NCBI GenBank assembly: GCA_025667525.1
Contig: JANFOE010002216.1
Coordinates: 33,412 to 97,411 of the forward strand
Source: Glebionis coronaria
Lineage: Eukaryota > Streptophyta > Magnoliopsida > Asterales > Asteraceae
Reading direction: 5' to 3'
DNA length: 64,000 bases
A program made the position numbers and the translations under genes. Below, piece after piece: positions 37,319 to 50,200 of the stretch. Position 1 is the first letter of the stretch, and every line of letters begins with the position of its first letter. Below the pieces are notes generated by a model. The model was not told the origin of the DNA. It saw nothing but the letters and a program-made list of their open reading frames with translations, and made no database searches.

Positions 37319-37835
37319 TGTTAGGAATAAATTATAGCCAGTCTACTTGAGCGCTGACAAGAGTAAAACAAGCGTTGACAGGAGTAAAACAAACGCTGAC
37401 AGATCAAGCGTTGACAAGAAGAAGTCAATCGTTGACACATTGAAGATAAGCACTGATGGAAGGATATGATCTACATGTTTATTATATTCTAGATTACTTC
37501 TAGTAAAGATAGGAACAACAATGTATTTTCTATATTTATCTTTACCTAGAATAGTTGATACGTATATTATTGTACAAGGCTTCTTATGTCTATAAAAGAA
37601 GACCTTTAGGTTAATGTTCAATATAAGTTTTCATACGTTAAACACTTTCATTGTAAGCAAGTTTGATATCATTAATCAAAGTGAAAGTTTGTTTACATCT
37701 TGTGTGTTCTTGTTTAAGTGTTAATTCTGGATAACACTTAGGTTGTCATATACATATACAAAGGTTTCTCTAAGTGTATTACTTGATCTAATCTCGTATA
37801 CATAAAACTAAATCGATCTAAGTTTGGGATCAACA
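37319..37835 (+). repeat. 3' LTR of the copia element
   Basis: 517 bp, TGTTAGGAATAAATTATAG...ATCAACA, followed by GTCCC. It carries five exact CGYTGACA octamers, one more than the 5' LTR because its first site is intact. Confidence 0.92.
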
Positions 37836-37840
37836 GTCCC

Positions 37841-38283
37841 GAGAAGCAGTTTTAAAAGATTTTGTCCTTTAGCTAACTATTGATTAAATCGTCCCACTTT
37901 ATTTTCAGCCTAATAAACTATCGAAATAAGTCAACAATGCATCCTCGTGATCATTCAAGACAACAATAAAATATAAGAGATACACCTAGGAATAAGGGAG
38001 TCTAAGTAAATAATTGGCCTACATGAGTTCGTGTTAGTTTGCTAACTTATAATAACAATGATCTCGTTTTTAAGCTTGGTTTGGAGAAAGTGAAAACTTG
38101 AGGATAATGATCATTCATGACATTTTCAAAACCACAAGGTATGTTTTTGATTTCTTTACTTGTTTCGCAATTTTATGTCTCTTTAATAAAGGCCAAGACG
38201 GATTGATTATAACGAAAAGTGTAATCGTGTTTTGTAACTAATGCATTGCATGAGGACATTGCAATGGTTAAGTGTAAGGGATT
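37841..38283 (+). other. Right interior of the outer element
   Basis: Non-coding. The segment from about 37920 to 38060 is similar to the reverse complement of 43640-43810 in the Athila element. It ends with GAGGACATTGCAATGGTTAAGTGTAAGGGATT, the polypurine region before the LTR. Confidence 0.6.
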
Positions 38284-39626
38284 TGATTGGTGTGAAAACA
38301 CCCATCCTTTTACCACTTAATTACAATAATAACCAGGCCAAAACGTGTATTTTATGTCATAAATGTCGGAATTACGCGTGGTTTGCGTTTTTGTTGTGAT
38401 TTAGGACGAAAATGTGAAAAGGGGAGAAAACACGGGTATTCACGGGCTTTTATCGAATAAAAAGACAAAAGACGAAGTCAAGAAATCAAGAGTGCAAAAA
38501 GAACGGAAGTCCAAGACCAATTCTGAAGATTTATCTAAGAAAAAGTCAAGAGACGGAAGTTTACTAAAAGCCGAAGAACTCAAGTCTAATTTATTGAAGA
38601 AATTACAAGACGAGTTTATTAATTCCGAGACAAAGTAAAAAGTCGAAGAATTTGGAAGATTGAGGACTTAACAAGCAATTAAAGAAAGAAGAAAGAGGGG
38701 AGGAAGCATCCTTCCACTAATCCTCCTCCTCCCCTATAAATAAATCATTAGGACTTCATTTTGTAGTTGTTAGGTAGCTTGACAAACTACCTCTTCCACC
38801 ATTTTCATATTTTGCACCTTAAATTCTTGCACTTTAATTACCTTGTCATGCACCTTTAATTCCTTTAATTCAAGTAAGTTTACTTTTAATTGTTATTGAA
38901 TCTTTACTTTTATTGTTAATCTCTCATCTTCCTTTCTTGATTAATCTTAATGTTCATGTTCTTGAGTTTCATAGTTTTGATTAAGTGGGTTTTGATTATT
39001 TTGATTATGATTGGTAGTTTTATTGATTTGGATTGTTTGGTTATTGTTATTAGATCATTTGTGGTTGTTTTGGTTTAATCTTTTGGTTTGATCTTGATTG
39101 ATTTTGTTAAATTTGTGTCTTTTCTTCTTCCTTGTTCTTCGCTACTGTTACTGTTTACCCAGATTCCGAACCAAGCTTTTCTTTCTTTTATTCTGAATGA
39201 AAGTATTTTAAGCAATATTCCGGATCAGTGAATATTCCAAATCAGTGGGATTATTCTAGATCAAGGAAATGTTCCGAATGAGCTTATCTTTTTAATTATT
39301 CCGAACCAAGTCCTTTTATCTATTTTATTCCGAATCATGTGTCTTTATCCGGAATAATCTATATTCTGGATGAAGCATAAACATTCTGAATCAATCTTTC
39401 TTGTTTATTATTCCGAATGAGCAATTTTCACTTTTTATTCCGAATGAAGGTTTTAGCTTAATTATTCCGGATGAGTCTAACATTCCGAATGAGCTAGTTT
39501 TATTCCGGATGAACCAACATTCCGGATCAAGCAATATATTCCGGACGAAGCATTTATTCCGAATGAGTGATTATTCCGGATGAACCCTTTATTCCGGATG
39601 AGCAATTATTCCGAATAAAGGGGGAT
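38284..39626 (+). repeat. Right LTR of the outer element, first part
   Basis: Corresponds to 1136-2455 of the left LTR. It is cut at GGGAT (39622-39626) by the Athila insertion and continues at 55493. Confidence 0.85.
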
Positions 39627-42600
39627 TGATTGTTGTAAATTTAGTCAACTTACCTTTAGGAAAAAGTAAGCAACTAAAATAGGGTAAGTGCACGACGATT
39701 TAGGAAAACCGTGTGTGAATGACCTAGGTGAGTTCGTTCTCGAGGAGGCACGTGTGTTGTGTTGAGAGTTGATTTGTTTGAGATTATATTGATTGAAAAA
39801 TAAATGAGAAAGGAAAGAATTGATGGTTACGAAAACTAATTAAACTACGACGAAAAAGGCGTAAACGTGAAACCGTGAAAACGACGAAAATTAAAATTTT
39901 AACCTAAAAATTTCTAAAAATTACTAAAAAATCCCAAATAATATTCTAAGAGTTTACAAAAAATCCAAACTTGCCAAAACCTTTTAATTAATTTAATAAT
40001 GACTTTTTAATGCTAATTAAAGCCCTAAAAATCACTTTTAATTATTAAAAAGCCCTAAACAAGATTTTATAATTTGTAAACCTCAAAAATATCCTAATTA
40101 AGCTAAAAACTATTTTTAAAAATTTTAAAACCAAATTAAACTATTTTTAAACACTAAAAAACTATTAAAATGTATTAAATCTTAAATTAATTCTAAAAAT
40201 TAATTGAAAAGCCCAAAAATTAATTGGAAAGTGACAAAGTTCCTATTTTAATGTCTAGAATCTAGGAAAAATGAAAAAAAGTTAAAAATAAAACTTTGAA
40301 TTTTAATGAATAAAATAATAATAAAATATTCTAAAAAATTAAAAGTTCTCAAATAAATTCTAAAAAATTCTCAAAAATCCTAAATATTGTAACTAGAACA
40401 AAAATGCAAACCAAATTTTCTGAAACCTATTAATTAATTTTATATTAATTTTTAAAGTTGCTTAAAAATCCTATAATCTTATAAAATTAAAAATAAGCCA
40501 AACTTAAAACCTAATAAGCTGTAAACCTCTAAAACATAAATCAAAACTTAAAAACTATTTTTTTGTATTTTTAAGTTACTGTTTACTATTTTTTAAAAGA
40601 CTTTCTAAAATTTAAACTTGAAATATTCCTAACAAATAAAATAATAAAGGGAAAAATGCACTGTTTGCTCTGAAAAATATATAAACCTATAACTAACCTA
40701 AGAAAAATGAGAAAAACCAAATAAGTCAAACCAATAAGCTGAAAAGAGCTTATAAGCTCACGGCTTAATTAAACTATCACAAAATGAAAAGGAGTTAAAT
40801 AACTTTGTGTCTCACCCTTGGTCAGTAAAAGACCCAAGGGCGCGACGGTATGTGTGTGGTGTTGTGAGTGTGGAGACTATGGGTTCGAGGTGCGCAACCC
40901 ACTTTTTCTTTTTATATTTTTTTTCTTTTTTTAAACTTCTCACAATCAATCTGTTAACTCTTATGACCTTGTAAACACTACTCCAATCCTTTTTTAACAA
41001 TGTTTAAGCTTAAATAAAAATAAAAAACGATGCCAGATCCCAGTTTGATGAACACAAGTGCTTAGCTTGTGACTGTTTTCTTCACAAGTGAACAGAACAC
41101 CAAGAGGACTTGGTGGGGCTTGAGTGGTGTTGTTTTTGGAGGACAATGGGCACCCTTGTGCTCATTGGGAGCACAAGGAGTCAATATGAGCAGAAAATGA
41201 ACACATTGCACATAAGATAAGCACACACAAAACCAATCCTAGCAAATGAAGGTTTCTGAGGTCTATACTAGGTCTGGTGGTTTCACTTGCAAATTTCTAA
41301 CTCCCTAATGACTATTAACCCCACAAATTTTGCATACACACTCACAGACTAGTACACAAGCAATCTTAATCACCAAAATCCCCTTTTCTTAAACAGATTT
41401 CAAAAACTTTAGAGCAAATTTGGACAGAATTAATAGAAAAAATGGCCACTAGATTTAGCTATGCTATTTCTTTCTTTTAACACACCATTATGCTTCAAAA
41501 CTGATCCAATCCACACTAGAACTAACAAGCAGCCTAACTTACACCTATATATCCTTCCTAACACCTTTTTGAAAACAAATCAAGGATTTATACCCTGCTT
41601 AAACGTGTATCCAAACAACCCTTAAGTTCCTGTTTTCAAAATTTTTCTAATCAAAACCTTTTAAAACACAAACAAACTGGTTGATATCTAATCTAGCATA
41701 CTTAATAATACTCAAGAACACAAATCAATCCAATTTTTCACACTTATCATGCAATTACACAAATCTCATAAATCACTTTTCAGAAAACTTTCAAATAGGG
41801 AAAAAGGAGTTTACCTTAGAATCTCACATCCAAGATTCTTTGTGGATGTAAATCCACCTCCCATACATTCGGATGTATGCTGAACCAATTATCAACAACA
41901 GTACTTAAACCTGCAAATTAGAAAAAACAGAAAAAAGCACAAAGTATATATTCTGGTTTCCTTTTTCTTCTTAAAAACTTAACACAAAATCTTTGAAACC
42001 TTGAAAACACTCACAACAGATAACTTAAAAAACTGGAAAAGTAAATGGTACTCAGGGATTTTAAAAACTAAAACACTTTTTCATTCCATTGAAAAAAATT
42101 ACAAAGCTTTTATAAAAAAAACTGAGACCAGGGGTCATCCACAAGTTGGAGCCTCCTTATATACTAGTAGATAGATGATTCTAGATTAAAAACCCTAACA
42201 TATGAATTCCCCTAAAAGCCCTTGAAGGATATTCGGATATCCCTTTGAAGATGCTGATTTTGAATGAGGACTTGTGCTCCCATGTGATGTTGCAGGAGTG
42301 GTTCTTGTTTGATTGTGATCTTGGACGTTCATCTTAGCTTAGGGGGTACGCAATTCGTTGGATGGCTGTCCTGCTTGTCTTTATGTCAAAAACGTGGGGC
42401 AGGGGAAGGCTGGGGTAGTCACATGGGTGAGTGTGAAAGAGATGTGTGAGGTGGGTTAGGATGTGATAACAAGGAATTAGCAAACTGGAGCTGATTAGTG
42501 CATAACCCTTTGGATTGAGGGTTAATCAGATTTAGGGTTTATGGGTTAAGTGGTGGTGAACAGTGGAGTTTTTGATTCATTTTGGGGGATTACTTTTTAA

Positions 42601-43396
42601 ATAACAGGTTTCCCCCACTTTTGGTTAATTAAATACGTTTAAGTAGAGTGAGTGGGTTCAAAAAGGTTTGTGATAGGGTCAAAAAGGTTATGGACTGGTT
42701 GAGTTGGCTTGGTCGACTTGCAGGGATGACGTGTTAGCATGCAAGTGGTGTAGGGAGGTTTGTTGTCTGGTCATGAATGGCCCCTCAAGTTTCTTCACAT
42801 CTTCATTTTGTATTAACAGCCTACAAAACCCATTTCCTTTGTTTTTAACTTTCAACACTTGTCATTTTTGGCACAATGTTTTTGTAATATTAAACAAGGA
42901 CCATTTATGCAATTTCTTCATTTTCCAAGGACTGATTTTGCCATATCTTCAAACTTCAAGGCTTTGACTTGTTGGTTGACTTCTTGGAGGACCATATTTG
43001 ACAATTTAGATTTGATGAGGGACTAAATTTGCCAATTCTTCAAAGTTAAGGGTCCTTTTTGTAATTTTGACAAACTTTAGGGACCAAACTTGTAATTATG
43101 AAGATACAAGGGTATAAAGTGTCAATTCTTCAAACTTGGAGGACCAATCTTCAACATTCTTCAAATCTTCAAGGGTTTTCTTTGGGAAATTCCTCACTAG
43201 GGCTTGGTTCATCGTGCGGCTTCGTTTCCCGTGTTCGTTTTTGCGTGATTCTTGTGATCTTTTGTCATTTTCTCAATATCCGTACCTAAATTACACAAGC
43301 AACAAACACAAGCATATATTTGGGTATTTTGATGATATTTAATGCATTTTAAGTCCAAAAAGAACGATGAGACCATGTATAAAAGCCGTCTCATCA
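39627..43396 (-). repeat. 3' LTR of the Athila element
   Basis: Near-identical to 51723-55492. It includes a TATATAAG box on the minus strand (plus 42156-42163; partner 54251-54258). It also includes a degenerate ~30-bp repeat with core AGGGACCAAATTTGCCAATT between 42895 and 43180. A 62-codon open stretch (40812-41000) is present in both LTRs but shows no gene features. Confidence 0.93.
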
Positions 43397-45233
43397 CTCC
43401 CCCATACTAAACCATTGCCGTGCCCTCACGCAATGCTAGAATAAAGTATCGTAGCATCTCCAAAATTCATTTTATTCACTTTATTGGAATGATAAACAAG
43501 CTACACTACTACTATTACTACTACTTGTGTTATAGACATAATGTATGATTTTCATCGCAAAATGGGACGTTTAGGTTCATAGAATAAGAACACGTGAATG
43601 CTTCGTTAGAAGTAATTTCATCGTCCTCGATTTTCACTCTAATTCCATGCTAAGCGTGCAACGAGATCATTGTCATTATAAGTTAGTAATGCTAACACTA
43701 CTCATATGCCCTAATCACGTACTTATTCTCCCATTATTCCTAAGTTGTATCTCTTATATTTTATGATGTCTTGAATGTTTCACGAGGATACATTGTTTGA
43801 CTTATGCGATAATAGAGATTTAGGTCTAAAAATAGAGTCCTAACGGTGTAACTAAGACCATCAAATCAATAACCCCTCCTAATAGACGAAGATGTTAAAA
43901 AATTAAGTTGACAAGAAGAATCGATAAACACGGTTTTATAACGGTTTTGAACATGAGACTTATTACCAAGACTTTTATACGCCCCCTAACGGAAGGGCCT
44001 TATTATCTTTGGTTTACCTCCATCTTTTATTCAACTTCGCCATGAAGCTTTTATTATGACTTCGGTCTTGCCTTGCCTTTTATTATCCGCCTCATCGGTG
44101 GTTTTATTAGCCAAAGACGTATATCCTCACGCTAAAGCGAATTTTGGATCTTTAAAGCTTCGAAGATTAAGGCTTGATTCACTTTCAATTTTGCATAGAT
44201 TTTAGGCCTTGTGGGGCTTCAAATTGTTTGCTTGATTTAGGTGAGCACTTGAAATCTTATTATTGGGTGAAGCTTTCGATTATTCGGGTGCCAATACTCA
44301 AAACCGTGACGCTGGCGATATCTTAATGTCTTCCCAATTTAATTACACGGAAGCTACTAGAAAAGACTAGAAACCCAACAATCCTAACTAAACCGCTAAG
44401 TCAATATTTATTAAGCAAAAAATATTTACATGCGAAGGGAGAATAAGCAAACAACGAGAACACATGAGTTTTTGAAAGAATACGAGTACTCTACGTTTAG
44501 CATAGTAACTTATAATTAACTCTATCATTTCTCGTCCTCATTTAAGAGACTTAGCCTAATGTGTAGTTAAGGAATCAAAGCTAAGTGCTCAACACGCACG
44601 GTCGAGTCAAAAATTACTCTTATTCTCGCCATCGGAAAATCTACATTCGTGTCTTCAAACACTTATAAAACATGAGAAAAATTTTAAAATTTGGCCATTT
44701 TTAGCCTTATTTTGCAACAAAACGATAAACAAAAAGATAAACTTTGGAAAGCGTGAAGGTTTGGCAAGGCAAGTATCTATTCACCCCCCCCCCCCCCATA
44801 CTAAAGTTAAACATTGTCCTCAATGTTTCGAGTCTAGGGGTGCAAACACCCCCATACTAGAGACGTAGTCGAATGCCTAATCTAGCATGGAAAGGGTGTA
44901 ACCGTTAAATTTAAAGCCGTTTATGAAGTGTGCTAAAAACCTAAGGTTAGAACAATAAAGGATATATCATGGATATTGAGAAATGTCTCCAAAGCAAACG
45001 ATCGAGTGCTCCCATAAAACGAACACGAGAGGCTCCAATCGTGAAGATCATGATCTAAAAACCACAATGCACAAACAACCACGAAACAAAGGTTGGAAGG
45101 GCACGAATCCCCACACGTAAGCTACATTAGACTAAGAAAGCGATAATATGTACATAGGATAAGCATGGGACTCCCCCACGAGGCACCTCGTTTTTGATTA
45201 CCGAGTCATGAGCTCGACTCGATCCCCTCAATA
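43397..45233 (-). other. Athila 3' untranslated region with several polypurine-like tracts
   Basis: 1.8 kb without a coding frame. The polypurine tract abuts the LTR at 43397-43410 (minus strand TAGTATGGGGGAG). Two further tracts of the same AGTATGGGGG type lie upstream at about 44784-44803 (a run of 14 G on the minus strand) and 44849-44860, the former preceded by ATTGAGGACAATGTTTAAC. No env-like frame is present, unlike some Athila elements. Confidence 0.7.
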
Positions 45234-47240
45234 CTAATTATCATTGGGGAAAGTGACTTGGTCGAGGTAGTTCAAGGATGGAACTTCCCCACCAAAGTAG
45301 TGCTTCAACCTATGTCCATTCACCTTGAAGTTAGGACCATCATCTTGAGCTAGCTCGATGGTCCCATAAGGAAATACTTGAGTCACGGTGAATGGACCGG
45401 ACCAACGGGATTTCAATTTACCGGAAAATATTTTTAATCTTGAATTAAAAAGTAAAACTTGATCCCCAATGTTAAAAACCCGGTTTTTAATTTTTGAATC
45501 ATGCAACTTTTTAGTTTTCTCTTTATAAATCAATGAATTTTCATAAGCAATGTCTCTTAATTCATCCAATTCATTTAATTGCATTTTCCGGTGTTTTCCC
45601 GCGGTCTCCATGTCATCATTACAATGCTTTAGGGCCCAATAAGCCTTGTGTTCTAACTCGATAGGCAAATGACAATTCTTTCCATACACAAGCTTATAGG
45701 GAGTGCACCCAATGGGCGTCTTATGAGCGGTCCTAAAGGCCCATAAAGCATCGTCCAACTTATCCGACCAAGATTGTCGGTTTTCCCCCACGGATCTCTC
45801 CAAAATCCTTTTCAATGCTCGGTTTGAAACCTCGACTTGCCCACTCGTTTGTGGGTGATAAGCCGTAGAAAGACGATGTGTAACCCCATATTTCCTTAGA
45901 ACCCTTTCAAATTGGTCATTACAAAAATGGGTTCCACGATCGCTTATGATAGCACGAGGGGTTCCAAACCTAGCAAACAAACTTTTCAAGAACTTGACTA
46001 CCACACGAGCATCATTGGTGGGAAAGGCCTTCGCCTCCACCCACTTAGAAAGGTAGTCAACCGCAACAAGGATGTACTTATTACCACGAGATGATGGGAA
46101 CGGCCCCATAAAGTCTATGCCCCAAACGTCAAAGATCTCACATACTTGAATGATATTTTGTGGCATTTCATCTTTTTGTGAGGCTTTTCCTTGTCGTTGG
46201 CATGAATCACAAGACTTCACAAGATCTTGTGCATCTCGGTAAATAGTAGGCCAAAAGAAGCCGGCATCAAACACCTTTTTAGCCGTGAGATTAGCACCGT
46301 GGTGACCACCCGTGGGTCCCTCATGGCAAGCTCTAAGGATATTAGAAGCTTCGGTGCCAAATACACAACGGCGGATGATTTGATCCGCACAAGTTCGAAA
46401 CAAGTAAGGGTCGTTCCAAAAGTAGAACTTGACATCACGAAAGAATTTTCGTTTTTCTTGAGTTGTCATTCCCTTAATGATGAAGTTACCCGCATGGTAA
46501 TTTGCAAAATCCGCAAACCATGGGGTAGAAGAATCAAGTTTGGAATTCACTACACCAAGTGTTTCAAGCGGAAATGTTTCGGTGATTTCCTTAGGCTCGT
46601 AAACACTTTGGTGAGGATCTTCCAACCGAGAGAGATGATCGGCCGCTAGATTCTCGGCTCCTTTTTTGTCAATGATTTTGTGATCAAATTCTTGAAGGAG
46701 GAGAATCCAACGAAGTAATCTCGGCTTTGCATCTTGTTTAGCCATGAGATACTTGATAGCCGAATGGTCCGTATACACTATGCATTTTGTCAAGACGAGG
46801 TAAGGTCGGAATTTCTCAAATGCATACACCACGGCAAGGAACTCCTTTTCCGTTGTAGTGTATTTAAGTTGAGCCTCGGTCATCGTCTTGCTAGCATAGT
46901 GAATAGGCAAGAAATGCTTATCATGTCGTTGCCCCAAAACGGCCCCAATAGCGTAATCACTTGCATCACACATAAGTTCAAAGGGGAGGTTCCAATTTGG
47001 AGCAACAAGAATGGGAGCTTCGGTAAGTTTCCTCTTAAGGATCTCAAAGGCTCGTACACAATCTTCGTCAAAGACAAAACGTGCCTCTTTTTCAAGAAGA
47101 TGTGTAATGGGTCGAGAAATCTTCGAGAAATCCTTGATGAATCGTCGATAAAAGCCCGCGTGGCCTAGGAAACTCCTAACTCCCTTAACGGTTTTGGGAT
47201 GAGGTAATTTGGCGATGACGTCTACCTTAGCTTGATCTAC
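45234..47240 (-). pseudogene. pol: Athila pol, C-terminal part: RNase H and integrase
   Basis: Same frame as 47241-50975, separated only by the TAG at 47241-47243. After the stop come the RT connection and RNase H ([14 protein letters not shown] with catalytic Asp, [13 protein letters not shown] with Glu, [10 protein letters not shown] with Asp, DHLSRL). Then come the integrase HHCC finger (GGHHGANLT...SCDSCQRQG) and the integrase core [17 protein letters not shown] and QVEVSNR, where all three catalytic acidic residues are present. The C-terminal [16 protein letters not shown] block matches gypsy integrase tails. A stop follows at 45234-45236. Apart from the upstream TAG, no lesion is visible. 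Confidence 0.9.
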
Positions 47241-50200
47241 CTAAATCCCCGCTTTCGAGACCTTGTGCCCTAAGACGATTCCACTTCTAACCATAAAATG
47301 ACACTTTTCCCAATTGAGCACAAGGTTGGTTTCCTCACAACGTTTTAACATTCTCTCAAGGTTCGACAAACACGAAGTAAAGGAATCACCAAACACGGAA
47401 AAGTCATCCATGAAGACTTCCATCGTCTTCTCGATCATATCATGAAAAATAGCCATCATGCATCGTTGAAAAGTTCCCGGTGCATTACAAAGTCCGAATG
47501 GCATTCTACGATAGGCAAACGTTCCATATGGACACGTAAACGTAGTTTTTTCTTGATCACGAGGATCGATGGGAATTTGGAAGTAACCGGAAAAACCATC
47601 TAAAAAGAAATAGAAATCGTTTCCCGCAAGACGCTCCAACATTTGGTCCATGAAGGGCAAGGGAAAATGGTCTTTTCGAGTGGCTTCATTTAACTTTCGA
47701 TAGTCAATGCACACTCTCCATCCGGTCACGAGTCTAGTGGGAATCAACTCGTTGGCATCGTTTGGCACAACGGTCATCCCTCCCTTTTTAGGGACACAAT
47801 GAATAGGACTCACCCAAGGGCTATCGGAAATAGGGTAAATCATTCCCGCGTCAAGGAGTTTAAGGACCTCCTTTTTGATGACGTCGTGAATTTTGGGGTT
47901 TACCCTCCTTTGACTTTGGATTGTTGGCTTGAAATCCTCCTCCATTAAGATTTTGTGTGTACAAAATTTGGGATCGATTTCCTTAATGTCGGATAACTTC
48001 CACGCAATCGCCCCTTTGTGGTCCTTAAGAACATCGACAAGTGCGGTTTTTTCATCATTCGAAAGTTCCTTCGCAATAATAACCGGCAACTTGTCGTCCT
48101 CCTCCAAATAGACATACTCGAGGTGAGGAGGTAAATCTTTCAACTCGAGGATAGGTGGTTCCTCAAGTGAAGATTTGGGCTCGATACTCATAACCTCCTC
48201 GGGTGGAGGAAATGGGAAATCGTTGAGAAAATCCTTGATAATCGAGAAGTCCTCATAGTTGTCGAGGTCTTCGTCACAAGTACGTGGAACATCGAATTCT
48301 TCCAACGTAAAACCACCACCTTCGAAAGGAGTGAAGGTTGGTGTCGAATTATCAAGAATTGGATCTAACATAGTGGGATTGCCACTAGTTTCTTCATCAC
48401 CAAACCCTAAAACTTCTTGTGAAAATTCCTCGCAAACCACGTCGATCATATCAACGAGGTTTATGGTAGCAACGGAATAAACATGAGAAAGTTGAGAATT
48501 TTGAGTTGCGTTTATAACAAGTTCCTCGTCGTTGAAACGTAAGGTGATCTTTCTAGCATGCACATCAATCAAAGCCATAGACGTATCTAAAAACGAACGA
48601 CCTAAAATAAGAGGAACTTGAGGATCCGTGGGGATGTCAACAACAATAAAGTCTACGGGATAGTAGAACTTCCCCACTTTCACAAAAACGTCTTCCGCCA
48701 ATCCACATGCAAGAATCGTGGAATGGTCGGCCAACTCAATAGACATTCGTGAAGGAGTAAGATTAGGAAGATTGAGCGACTTGTAGATTGCAAGTGGCAT
48801 CAAGTTAATGCTAGCACCAAGATCGGCCAAGGCATAGCATTCTTCCATATCTTGAATTGCACAAGGGATCAAAAATTTACCGGGATCACCGACTTTTTGA
48901 GGTATGCGATTAAGATAAACCGACGAACAACTAGACATTTGGTGTAATTTCTCCTTGTTGTTCAACATACTCTTAAAGTTAGCGGCAAATCGAGGCATCA
49001 TGACCAAGGCGTCGGCAAAACTTATATTAAAATGCAAGTCACGAAACATTTTCATAAAAAGCTCAAATTGATAGTTATCGCGCTCTTGTCGTTTCTCCTT
49101 CCTAAGTCTCGATGGGTAAGGCAAGGGTGGTGTGGGTTGGGGCATAGGCATAGCCTTTGGAATCTCGGGTTCCAATATGGGTGATGGGTCAACCGTGGGT
49201 GTGGCATGAGCGGTACTTTGTGGGATTGAAATATGCTCCTCTTCGACCACCACCTCGGGTTCTTCCTCAATTTCCTCCACCGTTGGAGTAATTGGTTGAG
49301 GAGTCGGTTCTTTAAGTGTCTTACCACTACGTGTGGTAATCACTTTCATCTCTCCCTTCGGGTTTGAAACGGTGTTACTAGGTAGACCACTCGAAGTAGA
49401 GGCTTTGTTCACCATTACGCATTCTAAAATTGCATTAAGCTTAGCATCAAAATTATTAAACTTCACATCTTGGCTAGCGGCTTTTTGGTCAATTCTTTGT
49501 TCAAGCCTAGCATGACTTTGCTCTATCTTGTTGTTTTGACCTCGAATTTGGTTAGCAAAATCATTTTTCAATTCATTCCTCATGGCTAGATTTTCCTTAA
49601 TGAAATTAGCTAACTCCTTTGCATTCTTAGCCGTCTCCTTAGCTTGATTAGCCATTTGCTCTTGAATGTTTTCCATAATCTTATCATTTGAAGTAGTGTA
49701 ATTCAAAAATTCCAATGGAAGTTCTTTGTTATTTTGAAGAGCTTGACTTGCATTTTGAAAATTACGGTTTTGATTTTGATTTTGCAATTGGCCACTACTA
49801 CTACTCCCTTGATTCCCATAGTTGCTATTACCCTTATAATTGTTCCTTTGATTGTTTTGGTAACCAACTTGATTGTTTCGATAATTGTTAGCATTTTGAT
49901 TTGGTGAAAAACCCGGTGGAGTCAATTGATTAGTGCGAGGAACTTGACCGTTTTGGTTATAAGTTCCCGCGGCCGCGAAGGCACTCGAAGTGTTACCACC
50001 GTTGGTAATGCACTCGGAATAATCGTGAGCTCCACCACAATACATACACGAAACCTCGACCGCTTTAATCGTAGCGGGAGCGGGTTGTTCACCAACTTTA
50101 AACTCAACTAACAAGCCTTTCACTATATCAAAAATTTTGTTCTCCAAATTAGCCTCGACTTGGCAAGCATCAACGGTGTGTGACAAACTAGGTGAAGATG

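Noticed and set aside
40840..40900. tRNA-like B box GGGTTCGAGGTGC in the Athila LTR
   Set aside because: No A box at pol III spacing and no cloverleaf. Treated as chance.
40812..41000. 62-codon frame in both Athila LTRs
   Set aside because: Identical because the LTRs are recent copies. No start context or domain seen.
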